Part shown: in pieces, positions 39,745 to 48,389 of the stretch
How the letters are laid out: each line of letters starts with the position of its first letter
Numbering within the stretch: position 1 is the first letter of the stretch
Position numbers and translations under genes: made by a program
Source of the DNA: Sphingopyxis sp.
Lineage (GTDB): Bacteria > Pseudomonadota > Alphaproteobacteria > Sphingomonadales > Sphingomonadaceae
Reading direction: 5' to 3'
Assembly (NCBI RefSeq): GCF_016793825.1
Contig: NZ_JAEULM010000003.1
Coordinates: 62,001-126,000, forward strand
DNA: 64,000 bases
Notes under the pieces: generated by a model
Database searches by the model: none
Seen by the model: the letters and a program-made list of their open reading frames with translations, nothing else
Told to the model about the DNA's origin: nothing

Positions 39745-41577
39745 ATGTCTCTGCGCAATATCGCCATCATCGCGCACGTCGATCATGGCAAGACCACTCT
39801 CGTGGATCAGCTCTTTCGCCAGTCGGGCACCTTCCGCGACAACCAGCGCGTCGAAGAGCGCGCGATGGATTCGAACGACCTCGAAAAGGAACGCGGGATC
39901 ACCATTCTCGCCAAGTGCACCTCGGTCGAATGGGGCGAAGGCGCCGACCAGACGCGGATCAACATCGTCGACACCCCGGGCCACGCCGACTTTGGCGGCG
40001 AGGTCGAACGCATCCTCTCGATGGTCGACGGTGTCATCCTGCTCGTCGACGCCGCCGAAGGCCCGATGCCGCAGACCAAGTTCGTGACCGGCAAGGCGCT
40101 TGCGCTGGGGCTGAAGCCGATCGTCGTCGTCAACAAGATCGACCGCAGCGACGCGCGCGCTGCCGAAGTGCTCGACGAAGTGTTCGAACTCTTCCTCGCG
40201 CTCGAAGCCAATGATGAACAGCTCGATTTCCCGATCCTCTACGCTTCGGGCCGTGGCGGCTATGCTTCGGAAAGCCCCGAAGCGCGCGAAGGCACGCTGG
40301 AACCGCTGTTCAAGACGATCGTGTCGCACGTCCCGACCCCGGGCCTCGACGAAGATGCGCCCTTCACCTTCCTCGCGACGCTGCTTGACCGCGACAATTT
40401 CATCGGCCGCATCCTGACCGGCCGCGTCCAGTCGGGCACGGTCAAGGTCAACCAGCCGATCCACGCGCTCGACATGGACGGCAAAGTGATCGAAACCGGC
40501 CGTGCCTCGAAGCTGCTGGCGTTCCGCGGGCTCGACCGCGTGCCGGTCGAGGAAGCGAAGGCGGGCGACATCGTCGCGATCGCGGGCCTGACCAACGCGA
40601 CCGTCGCGAACACGATCGCCGACACCAGCGTCAGCGAGCCGATCGCCGCGCAGCCGATCGATCCGCCGACGCTGTCGATGCGCTTTGCCGTCAACGATTC
40701 GCCGATGGCGGGCCGCGAGGGCAGCAAGGTCACGAGCCGCATGATCCGCGATCGCCTGCTCCGCGAAGCCGAAACCAATGTCGCGATCCGCATCACCGAA
40801 AGCGCCGACAAGGACAGCTTCGACGTCGCGGGCCGCGGCGAGCTTCAGCTTGGCGTCCTCATCGAGACGATGCGCCGCGAGGGCTTCGAACTCGGCATCA
40901 GCCGCCCGAAGGTGCTGTACGGCGAAGACGAAGCCGGCAAGCGCACCGAACCTTATGAAACCGTCGTCATCGACGTCGACGACGAACATTCGGGCACGGT
41001 CGTCGAGAAGATGCAGATCCGCAAGGCCGACCTCACCGACATGCGTCCGTCGGGCGGCGGCAAGACCCGCATCACCTTCTCGGGCCCCTCGCGCGGCCTG
41101 ATCGGCTATCATGGCGAATTCCTGTCCGACACGCGCGGCACCGGGATCATGAACCGCCTGTTCGAGAAATATGGTCCGTACAAGGGCCAGATCGAGGGTC
41201 GCAAGAACGGCGTCCTGATCTCGAACGGCAATGGCGAAGCCGTCGCTTATGCGCTCGGCCCGCTCGAAGAGCGTGGCATCCTGTTCGTCTCGCCCGGCGA
41301 GGCGCTCTATGAGGGCATGATCATCGGCGAGAACGCCAAGCCCGACGACCTTGAGGTCAACCCGATGAAGTCGAAGCAGCTCACCAACTTCCGCTCGACG
41401 GGCAAGGACGACGCGATCCGCCTGACCCCGCCGCGCCGCATGACGCTGGAACAGGCGATCGCCTATATCGACGACGATGAAATGGTCGAAGTGACCCCGA
41501 AGAACATCCGCATCCGCAAGGCGCTGCTCGACCCGCACGAGCGCAAGAAGGCGTCGCGCAAGAAGGAAGCGGCGTAA
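39745..41577 (+). CDS. typA: Ribosome-associated translational GTPase TypA/BipA
   Basis: GTPase of 610 residues. G1 AHVDHGKTTL, G2 around RGIT, G3 DTPGHADFGGEV and G4 NKIDR are all present in the first 140 residues, followed by EF-G-like domains and the C-terminal BipA-specific domain (ALEERGILFVSPGEALYEGMIIGENAKPDDLEVN region). It acts in ribosome assembly and stress adaptation. Length matches the family. A strong terminator follows 10 bp after the stop, so it is monocistronic. Confidence 0.97.
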   Translation: MSLRNIAIIAHVDHGKTTLVDQLFRQSGTFRDNQRVEERAMDSNDLEKERGITILAKCTSVEWGEGADQTRINIVDTPGHADFGGEVERILSMVDGVILLVDAAEGPMPQTKFVTGKALALGLKPIVVVNKIDRSDARAAEVLDEVFELFLALEANDEQLDFPILYASGRGGYASESPEAREGTLEPLFKTIVSHVPTPGLDEDAPFTFLATLLDRDNFIGRILTGRVQSGTVKVNQPIHALDMDGKVIETGRASKLLAFRGLDRVPVEEAKAGDIVAIAGLTNATVANTIADTSVSEPIAAQPIDPPTLSMRFAVNDSPMAGREGSKVTSRMIRDRLLREAETNVAIRITESADKDSFDVAGRGELQLGVLIETMRREGFELGISRPKVLYGEDEAGKRTEPYETVVIDVDDEHSGTVVEKMQIRKADLTDMRPSGGGKTRITFSGPSRGLIGYHGEFLSDTRGTGIMNRLFEKYGPYKGQIEGRKNGVLISNGNGEAVAYALGPLEERGILFVSPGEALYEGMIIGENAKPDDLEVNPMKSKQLTNFRSTGKDDAIRLTPPRRMTLEQAIAYIDDDEMVEVTPKNIRIRKALLDPHERKKASRKKEAA

Positions 41578-41587
41578 AGATCAAAGA

Positions 41588-41622
41588 GGGGGCGGTCAGC
41601 AATGACCGCCCCCTTTTCTTTT
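41588..41622 (+). terminator. Rho-independent terminator after typA
   Basis: Perfect 11-bp stem GGGGGCGGTCA / TGACCGCCCCC with loop GCAA, followed by TTTTCTTTT. Confidence 0.93.
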
Positions 41623-41666
41623 CGAACAGCGTTCCCCCCGGCGGGCTTGCGCATTACAGGCGTCCG

Positions 41667-43280
41667 ATGCTTCGCCTGACCGAACTGACCTTGCCGCTGC
41701 ACCATGCGCCGGAGGATTTGCCCGCCGCGATCTGCAAGCGGTTGCGCATTACTCCGCGCGAGCTGATCCGCCACGTCGTCGCGCGCCGTGCGAACGATGC
41801 GCGCGACAAGACCAACATCAAGCTGATCTATTCGGTCGACGTGAATGTGAAGGACGAGGGCGCGGTGCTGGCGCGCTTTCGCAAGGACCGCAACGTCCAG
41901 CAGACGCCGAACACCGCGTATAAATTCATCATGCAGGCCCCGAAGGGGATCAAGCGGCCGATCGTCGTCGGTGCGGGGCCGTGCGGGCTGTTCGTCGGGC
42001 TGATCCTCGCGCAAATGGGGTTCCGCCCGATCATCCTCGACCGTGGCAAGGTGGTACGAGAGCGCACCAGGGACACATGGGATTTGTGGCGGCGCAGCGT
42101 GCTCCACCCTGAATCGAACGTTCAGTTCGGCGAGGGCGGCGCGGGCACCTTCTCCGATGGCAAGCTCTACAGCCGGATCAAGGATCCGCGGCACCTCGAC
42201 CGCAAGGTGCTCACCGAATTCGTCAAGGCCGGCGCACCGCCCGAAATATTGACCGAGGCGCACCCGCATATCGGCACCTTCAGGCTGGTGACGATGGTCG
42301 AAAGCCTGCGCGAGACGATCGAGGGGCTGGGCGGTGAATATCGCTGGCAGCACAAGGTCGACGGACTCGACATCGTTACCGACGGCGCCGGCGAGCGCCG
42401 CGTGCAGGGCGTGCACCTGGCGGGCGGCGACTATATCGAGGCCGACCGCGTCGTCATGGCGATCGGGCACAGCGCGCGCGACACTTTTGCGATGCTCCTT
42501 GCGGCGGGCGTCCATGTCGAGGCGAAGCCCTTTTCGATCGGCGTACGGATCGAGCATCCGCAATCGTGGATCGATACCTCGAGGTTCGGGGCAGATGCGG
42601 GCAATCCCATCCTGGGCGCAGCCGAATATCATATCTCGCACCACTGCAAGAACGGGCGTACGGTCTATAGTTTCTGCATGTGCCCCGGCGGCACCGTCGT
42701 CGCCGCGACGTCCGAGGAAGGGCGCGTCGCCACGAACGGCATGAGCCAATATTCGCGCAACGAGCGCAACGCCAATTCGGGCTTCGTCGTCGCGATCGAC
42801 CCCGCGCGCGATTATCCCGGCGATCCGCTCGCGGGCATCGCCTTTCAGCGGCACTGGGAATCGCTCGCCTTTGTCGCCGGCGGTTCGAACTACAGGGCGC
42901 CCGCGCAGCGCGTCGGCGATTTTCTGAAGGGGCGTCCGTCGACCGAGCTCGGCAGCGTCATTCCCTCCTATCGCCCCGGCGTCACCCCGACCGACCTGTC
43001 GCAGTGCCTGCCCGATTTCGCGGTCGAGGCGATGCGCGAGGCGATCCCGGTTTTCGGGCGCCAGATCGCGGGATATGACCATCCCGATGTCGTGATGACG
43101 GGGGTCGAGACGCGCACCTCGTCCCCGGTGCGCTTTACCCGCGGCGAGGATTTTCAGAGCCTGAACACCGCCGGATTGTTCCCCGCCGGCGAAGGCGCGG
43201 GCTATGCTGGTGGCATCTTGTCGGCGGCAGTTGACGGTATCAAGGTCGCCGAGGCGGTCGCACGGAGTTTGGTGCCGTGA
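41667..43280 (+). CDS. COG2509-type FAD-dependent dehydrogenase
   Basis: Flavoprotein of 537 residues. A ~95-residue N-terminal domain (LRLTELTLPLHHAPEDLP, ICKRLRITPREL) precedes a dinucleotide fold PIVVGAGPCGLFVGLILAQMG, then FGEGGAGTFSDGKLYSRIKDP and C-terminal GLFPAGEGAGYAGGILSAAVDG, the marks of the uncharacterised COG2509 oxidoreductases. The N-terminal domain is thought to bind nucleic acid or regulate the fold in relatives; not established. Its stop overlaps the GTG start of the pseudouridine synthase gene, so the two are linked. Confidence 0.88.
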   Translation: MLRLTELTLPLHHAPEDLPAAICKRLRITPRELIRHVVARRANDARDKTNIKLIYSVDVNVKDEGAVLARFRKDRNVQQTPNTAYKFIMQAPKGIKRPIVVGAGPCGLFVGLILAQMGFRPIILDRGKVVRERTRDTWDLWRRSVLHPESNVQFGEGGAGTFSDGKLYSRIKDPRHLDRKVLTEFVKAGAPPEILTEAHPHIGTFRLVTMVESLRETIEGLGGEYRWQHKVDGLDIVTDGAGERRVQGVHLAGGDYIEADRVVMAIGHSARDTFAMLLAAGVHVEAKPFSIGVRIEHPQSWIDTSRFGADAGNPILGAAEYHISHHCKNGRTVYSFCMCPGGTVVAATSEEGRVATNGMSQYSRNERNANSGFVVAIDPARDYPGDPLAGIAFQRHWESLAFVAGGSNYRAPAQRVGDFLKGRPSTELGSVIPSYRPGVTPTDLSQCLPDFAVEAMREAIPVFGRQIAGYDHPDVVMTGVETRTSSPVRFTRGEDFQSLNTAGLFPAGEGAGYAGGILSAAVDGIKVAEAVARSLVP

Positions 43281-43831
43281 CGCTGATCCTGTTCAACAAG
43301 CCCTGGGGCGTGCTCAGCCAGTTCACAGACAAGAGCATGACGGGAGGCGCCGACGGCCCGCGTGCTACGCTGTCCGACTATATCGACGTGCCCGGCGTCT
43401 ATCCGGCGGGCCGGCTCGATCGCGACAGCGAGGGGTTGCTGATCCTGACCGACGATGGCGCGCTGCAGGCGCGCATCGCGTCGCCGAAGCACAAGACGCC
43501 GAAGACGTATCTGGCGCAGGTCGAGGGCGAACCCGATGCCGCTGCGCTGGAGGCCCTGCGTCGCGGCGTCATGCTGAAAGACGGGCCGACGCGCCCGGCA
43601 GCCGTCCGCCGCATTGACCCGCCGCTGCTTTGGGACCGCGACCCGCCGGTACGCTACCGCAAGAGCGTCCCCGACAGCTGGATCGAGCTGACGATCACCG
43701 AAGGCCGTAACCGTCAGGTCCGCCGCATGACCGCGGCGGTCGGCTTCCCCACGTTGCGGCTGGTCCGCTGGCGGATCGGGGGGTGGGAAATCGGCGACCT
43801 TGCGCCGGGAGAATGGCGCCGCGTCGGGTGA
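43277..43831 (+). CDS. RluE-like 23S rRNA pseudouridine synthase
   Basis: RsuA/RluE-family enzyme of 184 residues lacking an S4 domain. The catalytic Asp lies in YPAGRLDRDSEGLLILTDDG, with LFNKPWGVLSQF at the N-terminus and ITEGRNRQVRRMTAAVGFPTLRLVR near the C-terminus, all family blocks. The missing S4 domain and length point to RluE, which modifies U2457 of 23S rRNA, but E. coli-style specificity is assumed. Starts at GTG 43277 within the upstream stop (GTGA). Confidence 0.9.
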   Translation: MTLILFNKPWGVLSQFTDKSMTGGADGPRATLSDYIDVPGVYPAGRLDRDSEGLLILTDDGALQARIASPKHKTPKTYLAQVEGEPDAAALEALRRGVMLKDGPTRPAAVRRIDPPLLWDRDPPVRYRKSVPDSWIELTITEGRNRQVRRMTAAVGFPTLRLVRWRIGGWEIGDLAPGEWRRVG

Positions 43832-44005
43832 TCGCGGTCGGTGGAGACGGTGTCCGACCCGCGCCGACCACACAGGAATCTGCCTCATCATCGTCCCACG
43901 ACACGCGGGTGCCGGAGCACCGGCATGGACCATTTCGGGTATGCGCGTGGCCCGATAATGATGATTTATGGCCCGATCTATGGAGAAAGGTGTGAGGTAA
44001 TTATT

Positions 44006-44024
44006 GCAAATCGTTCTCATTTGC
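44006..44024. promoter_or_regulatory. Fur-type iron box upstream of siderophore receptor
   Basis: GCAAATCGTTCTCATTTGC is a 19-base near-palindrome with perfect six-base arms. Its complement matches the E. coli Fur consensus at 12 of 19 positions by my count. It lies 42 bp before ATG 44067, in an AT-rich patch of the 235-bp intergenic region. The rest of that gap (43832-44005) shows nothing else recognisable. Confidence 0.75.
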
Positions 44025-44066
44025 GTTAGCGGCGAGAGCCTGAAACTACGCAAAAAAGGGAATTTC

Positions 44067-46238
44067 ATGCGCCGTTTTTCGAGGTTTGGCGTCGGCCATA
44101 TCGCTCTTCTTGCCAGCACGGCCCTGATGCCCGCCGCGGTGCATGCACAGGATGCTCCCGCCCCGCAGGAACAGGACGACGTTGGCGTCGAGACGGTTCG
44201 CCAGGACGATGGCGCGATCATCGTCACCGCCCGCCGCTTCGTGCCGTCGGGTGCGATTACCGCGAGCAAGACCACCGCGCCGCTGATCGAGACGCCGCAG
44301 TCGGTGTCCGTGATTTCGCGCGACCAGATCGATCTTCTGAACTTCGTCGATGTGCAGCAGGCCGTGCGCTATACTGCGGGTGTCGTCGGCGAAAATTACG
44401 GGCCCGATCTCCGCTTCGATTTCATCACCCTCCGCGGCTTCATCCCCGACCAGTATATCGACGGGCTGAAGGCGCCGGTCAGCGCGACGATCGCCAATGT
44501 CGGCGTCGATCTGTACGGCTTCGAAGCGGTCGATGTGCTGAAGGGGCCGGCCGGCGTGCTGTATGGCACGACCCCGCCGGGCGGGATCTACAACCTGACC
44601 AGTCGCCGCCCCTCGACGCAGACGGGCGGCGAGTTCCAGATCAAATATGGCACAGACGATTTCAAGCAGGCGGCGGGAACGATCACCGGCGAGCTTGCCA
44701 ACGGGCTGAGCGCGCGCCTGACGGGCCTGTACCGCGATCGCGACAGCCAGACCGATTTCGTGACCGCGCGACGCGCCTATGTCGCCCCGGCGGTCGCTTA
44801 CGAGATTGGCCCCGATACCAAGATTACCGCCCTCGGCTATTATCAGTGGGATCGCGTCGAAGGCGATACCAACGGATTCCTGCCGGCGCTGGGCGTGCTG
44901 TATCCGAACCCCGTCGGCAAGGTCCGTCGCGGCACCAACCTTGGCGAGCCCGATTATAATTTCTATCGGCGCGAGCAATGGGGCGCAGGCTATGAATTCA
45001 CGCACCGCTTTTCCCCGTCGCTGCGCTTTACGCAGAATGTGCGGTGGGGCGAGTATCACGAGTATCAGCAGATCATCTATGGCACCTTCCTGAACGCCGA
45101 CAATCGCACGGTGTCGCGCGCCAATTACCCATACAAGGACGATGTCGCGAACTTCACCGCCGACAGCCGCTTCGATGGCAGTTTCGCGACGGGCGCGATC
45201 GAACACCGTCTTCTCGTCGGCCTCGATTATCGCAATTACCGCGAGGCGTCGGCGTTCGCGTTCGATTTCAACGTGCCGTCGATCGACCTGTTCAATCCGG
45301 TCTACAGCGCGACGCCGATCGCGGTGCCTGCGCTGACGACCACCTTCACCGATCAGCGGCTGAAGCAGACCGGGGTCTATCTGCAAGATCAGGCCAAGAT
45401 CGGTAATTTCATCCTGACGCTGTCGGGTCGGCAGGACTGGGTGAACCTGACCAATTATGTGCCCGCAACGCCGGTCGAGACCAAGCAGGACAAGTTCACC
45501 TGGCGCGTCGGTGCGACCTATGTGACCGACGCGGGCATCGCGCCTTATGTCAGCTATGCGACATCGTTCCTGCCTGTGGTCGGTGCGACCTTCACCGGCG
45601 ATGCCTTTTCGCCCAGTTCGGGCGAACAGATCGAGGCCGGCGTGAAATATGACGCGCGCCTGCTGGACGATGTGAAACTGTTCGCGACGGCGGCGGTGTT
45701 CCGGATCGAGCAGACGAATGTCGTGACCGACGATCCCGACCAGATCAACCATCCGGGGGGCAAGGTTCAGGCCGGCGAAGTCGTTTCGAAGGGATTGGAA
45801 CTGGAGGTCGTCACCCGAATTCGCGAGCAGCTTTCGATCAACGCCTCCTACAGCTATATCGACGCGAAGATCACCAAGAGCAATTTCGCGCTCGAGGACA
45901 ATGCGCGCCTGTCGGCGCAGCCCCGCCATAAGGCGTCGCTGTTCGTCGACTATACCAAGGCGACCGGTTCGCTCGCCGGGGCCGGCGGCGGCTTCGGCAT
46001 TCGACACCTGAGCAGCAGCCCGGGCAATGTTCCGTCGGTCTTCGTCCCGCTCGTTTACACCAGTCCGGCGGCGACGCTGTTCGACGCGACGCTGCATTAT
46101 GACCTTCCGGGCTGGCGGATCGCGATCAACGGCAGCAATATCTTCGACAAGCGCTATGCGGGTCGTTGCACCAGCGCGATGGGCTGTTTCTTCGCGGAAG
46201 GGCGCCAGATCGTCGGTACGCTGACCAAGCGTTTCTGA
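44067..46238 (+). CDS. TonB-dependent siderophore receptor
   Basis: Outer-membrane receptor of 723 residues of the ferric-siderophore (FhuA/FpvA-like) type. Signal peptide ends VHAQ near residue 27, the TonB-box-like stretch is GAIIVTARRF, the plug contains APLIETPQSVSVISRDQID, DVLKGPAGVLYGTTPPGGIYNLTSRRP, and the barrel ends GTLTKRF. The plug pattern ETPQSVSVI is typical of siderophore receptors. AAAAGGG precedes ATG 44067; 63 bp of longer ORF upstream hold the Fur-type box and are non-coding. The convergent PepSY membrane gene downstream supports an iron-uptake unit. Confidence 0.93.
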   Translation: MRRFSRFGVGHIALLASTALMPAAVHAQDAPAPQEQDDVGVETVRQDDGAIIVTARRFVPSGAITASKTTAPLIETPQSVSVISRDQIDLLNFVDVQQAVRYTAGVVGENYGPDLRFDFITLRGFIPDQYIDGLKAPVSATIANVGVDLYGFEAVDVLKGPAGVLYGTTPPGGIYNLTSRRPSTQTGGEFQIKYGTDDFKQAAGTITGELANGLSARLTGLYRDRDSQTDFVTARRAYVAPAVAYEIGPDTKITALGYYQWDRVEGDTNGFLPALGVLYPNPVGKVRRGTNLGEPDYNFYRREQWGAGYEFTHRFSPSLRFTQNVRWGEYHEYQQIIYGTFLNADNRTVSRANYPYKDDVANFTADSRFDGSFATGAIEHRLLVGLDYRNYREASAFAFDFNVPSIDLFNPVYSATPIAVPALTTTFTDQRLKQTGVYLQDQAKIGNFILTLSGRQDWVNLTNYVPATPVETKQDKFTWRVGATYVTDAGIAPYVSYATSFLPVVGATFTGDAFSPSSGEQIEAGVKYDARLLDDVKLFATAAVFRIEQTNVVTDDPDQINHPGGKVQAGEVVSKGLELEVVTRIREQLSINASYSYIDAKITKSNFALEDNARLSAQPRHKASLFVDYTKATGSLAGAGGGFGIRHLSSSPGNVPSVFVPLVYTSPAATLFDATLHYDLPGWRIAINGSNIFDKRYAGRCTSAMGCFFAEGRQIVGTLTKRF

Positions 46239-46268
46239 GCCGGCGCCGGCAAGACCGCCTGTGACAGG

Positions 46269-46301
46269 GGCCGCGGAGTAAATGCTCCGCGGCCCTTTTC
46301 G
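46269..46301. terminator. Rho-independent terminator after the siderophore receptor
   Basis: Perfect 11-bp stem GGGCCGCGGAG / CTCCGCGGCCC (46269-46279, 46286-46296), 6-base loop, then TTTTC. It sits between two convergent genes; the T-tract serves the rightward transcript. Confidence 0.9.
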
Positions 46302-46320
46302 TCTCCCGATGTCCCAACCT

Positions 46321-46500
46321 CTAGGCGCGCCGGTTCCGCATCGCCCAGCCGACCACAAGAACGGGTATCGCAAGCGCCGCCCATGCCGCAACGTCGCGAA
46401 GGCCGTCGCCGGTCAGCGCGACGACGAGCCCGACGATACTGACAAGCGCGAGGGCGACGGGCAGCGCGAAGATGGCGCGGAGACTGCCGGGTTTCGTCAT
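46321..46500 (-). CDS. Small two-helix membrane protein coupled to the PepSY gene
   Basis: Protein of 59 residues, MTKPGSLRAIFALPVALALV followed by a second helix AAWALAIPVLVVGWAM-like stretch and a basic tail. Two transmembrane helices, no other motif. ATG 46500 overlaps the stop of the PepSY-TM gene (ATGA), so it is coexpressed. Comparable small proteins often follow PepSY iron reductases in sphingomonads; role unknown. Confidence 0.75.
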   Translation of the reverse strand: MTKPGSLRAIFALPVALALVSIVGLVVALTGDGLRDVAAWAALAIPVLVVGWAMRNRRA

Positions 46501-47663
46501 TCGGCGGGCGCCAGGTCGCCGCCGCTCTCGACCTCGCGGACAAGCGCGTCGGTGCCCGAGCGGCGCTTGCCGAGCCAGAGATAGAGGCCCGAGCCGAGGA
46601 TGATCATGGTGAACAGCGTCAGGATCGCCCACAGCATCTTGAGCGGCAGTCCGCCATAGTCGCCGAAGTGGAGCGGCTGCGAAAGCGCGAGCGCCTTGGT
46701 GTACCAGGGCATCGGCCGCGCGTCGGTGAACGCCCCCGTTTCGGCATCGATCAGCGCCGATGTCAGCAACCGCTCGGTCAGCGGCGTGTTGCCCTGAAAG
46801 AAGACGGCATAATGGTGCTTGCTGGAAAAGCCGCCGCCCGGGAAGGCGATGAACTGGGGATTGTTGCCGGGGATCGCCTTGCGTGCGGCCGCCATCGCGC
46901 GGTCGATCGAACCATAGCGGTCGGGCGTGACTGCGCCCTGTCCGGCATAAGCCTTCGTCATTTCGGCCAACTCGGTGGCTTGCCAATATTGGAATATCGG
47001 GGTCGCGAGCGCGTTGATCACCCCGGTGGCGCCGACCACGGTCATCCACGCCAGTGCGACGATGCCGAGCAGGTTGTGATAGTCGAGCCACTTCAGCCGG
47101 GCGCTGCGTGACACGCGCAAGGTCCCGAAATCGAGTTTGCGCATGAAGGGGGCGTACAGCACGACGCCCGAAGCGATCGCGATCACGAAGAACAGCCCCA
47201 TCAGCCCGAGAAAGAGCATGCCGGGCAGGCCGAGGAACATGTCGGTGTGGAGCTGGAGAAGGAAATGCATCACGCCGCCCTCGTCGGCGGCGCTGATCAT
47301 ATTTCCGGTGGAGCGGTCGAAAATCAGCAGCGTCATGTCCTCGGCCGGGGAGTCGGGCCGCGGCGCGGTGGTGATCGTCATCGACGGCTGATCATTGTCG
47401 AACGCCATGAAGACCGGCACTTCGCCGGGCCGGGCGGCAAGCGCTTTGGCGAGCATCTCGTCGAGCGGCCTGAGACCTGGCGCCTCGCCCGAAGATCCTG
47501 TGCCCGGCAGTCCGAACTGTAGCTGGCCCTCGGAAATCTCGTCGATCTCGTGATGAAAGATTAGCGGCAGGCCGGTGACGCACAGCATCAACAGAAAGGC
47601 GGTGCAGACGATGCTCGTCCATTTGTGGATCAGAAACCATGCGCGGATGGTCGAGCGTTGCAT
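46497..47663 (-). CDS. PepSY-associated TM-helix protein (iron-uptake reductase-like)
   Basis: Membrane protein of 388 residues with four transmembrane helices (about 15-38, 145-170, 195-220, 345-365) and large periplasmic PepSY-type domains between them. RAWFLIHKWTSIVCTAFLLMLCVTGLPLIF, FLLQLHTDMFLG and WLDYHNLLGIVALAWM are diagnostic; the His residues in LIHKW, LHTD and DYHN may bind haem. Relatives reduce ferric siderophores or pass electrons across the membrane. Convergent with the siderophore receptor, and cotranscribed with the 59-residue membrane protein. Confidence 0.9.
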   Translation of the reverse strand: MQRSTIRAWFLIHKWTSIVCTAFLLMLCVTGLPLIFHHEIDEISEGQLQFGLPGTGSSGEAPGLRPLDEMLAKALAARPGEVPVFMAFDNDQPSMTITTAPRPDSPAEDMTLLIFDRSTGNMISAADEGGVMHFLLQLHTDMFLGLPGMLFLGLMGLFFVIAIASGVVLYAPFMRKLDFGTLRVSRSARLKWLDYHNLLGIVALAWMTVVGATGVINALATPIFQYWQATELAEMTKAYAGQGAVTPDRYGSIDRAMAAARKAIPGNNPQFIAFPGGGFSSKHHYAVFFQGNTPLTERLLTSALIDAETGAFTDARPMPWYTKALALSQPLHFGDYGGLPLKMLWAILTLFTMIILGSGLYLWLGKRRSGTDALVREVESGGDLAPAE

Positions 47664-47877
47664 CAGGGGAACCCAGCGATGTTGCGAGTGACCATCGACG
47701 AATGCCTATGGGCGCGTCGGTGGTTTGACAACCCGCTTCGCATGGAGGATCGCGCTCATGCGGATCGCCTGTCTGTCATCCGGGTCATCGGTAGCGGCGA
47801 AGAACGCGGTTAACGGTCTTTTCATGCGCGCGGCGTACCGCTGATTGCGGAGGGGCCGCTCGCACTGGGGATTTGGA

Positions 47878-48348
47878 ATGCACAAGACGCGCGAATTGGA
47901 GCGGTTGCGCGCCGAACATGCGGCGCTTGCGACGCTGTCGCGATTCCTGATGGAGATGGTCGCGGAGGCAGCGCCCCCGCGTGCAACCGAACTGGCCGCG
48001 GTGCGCGGGATGCTCCGCGAAACGCTGGTCCGCCATCTGAAATGCGAGGACTGGGCACTGTATCCTCGCCTGCGCGGGACAGGCGATCTCGATATCAACC
48101 GGCTGGCGAAGGGCTTCGTCGATGAAATGGGCCAGCTGGCGGGCGATTTCGAGGCATATGACGCGCGCTGGACCGCCGACTCCATTGAGCGCCGCTGGGG
48201 CTGTTTCTGTGCGGAAACGACGATCATCGTCGATGCCTTGGAAACGCGGATCGAACGCGAGGATCGCGACCTGTATCCCGTTGCCGAACGCATGGCGACG
48301 ATCGAAGCCGAGCGTGCCGAATGGCGGCGGGCGCGGCGTGCCGTCTAG
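47878..48348 (+). CDS. Hemerythrin-like domain protein
   Basis: Four-helix protein of 156 residues of the hemerythrin/HHE class: LRAEHAALATL (H14), VRHLKCEDWALYP (H53, E57) and EREDRDLYPVAERM near the C-terminus. The second-half metal histidines are replaced by acidic residues as in a subgroup I recall from sphingomonads, so a di-iron centre is not assured. The start is ATG 47878 (GGGGATTTGGA upstream), not the GC-rich upstream extension. A weak inverted repeat follows the stop. Monocistronic, orientation opposed to the CHAT gene. Confidence 0.8.
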   Translation: MHKTRELERLRAEHAALATLSRFLMEMVAEAAPPRATELAAVRGMLRETLVRHLKCEDWALYPRLRGTGDLDINRLAKGFVDEMGQLAGDFEAYDARWTADSIERRWGCFCAETTIIVDALETRIEREDRDLYPVAERMATIEAERAEWRRARRAV

Positions 48349-48389
48349 GGTCAGGACCTTAGCCCTGACTTGCCCCCTGGGCGCCGACC

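Noticed and set aside
48350-48369. GTCAGG/CCTGAC hairpin after the hemerythrin-like gene.
   Set aside because: Six-base arms and no T-run; not strong enough for a terminator call.
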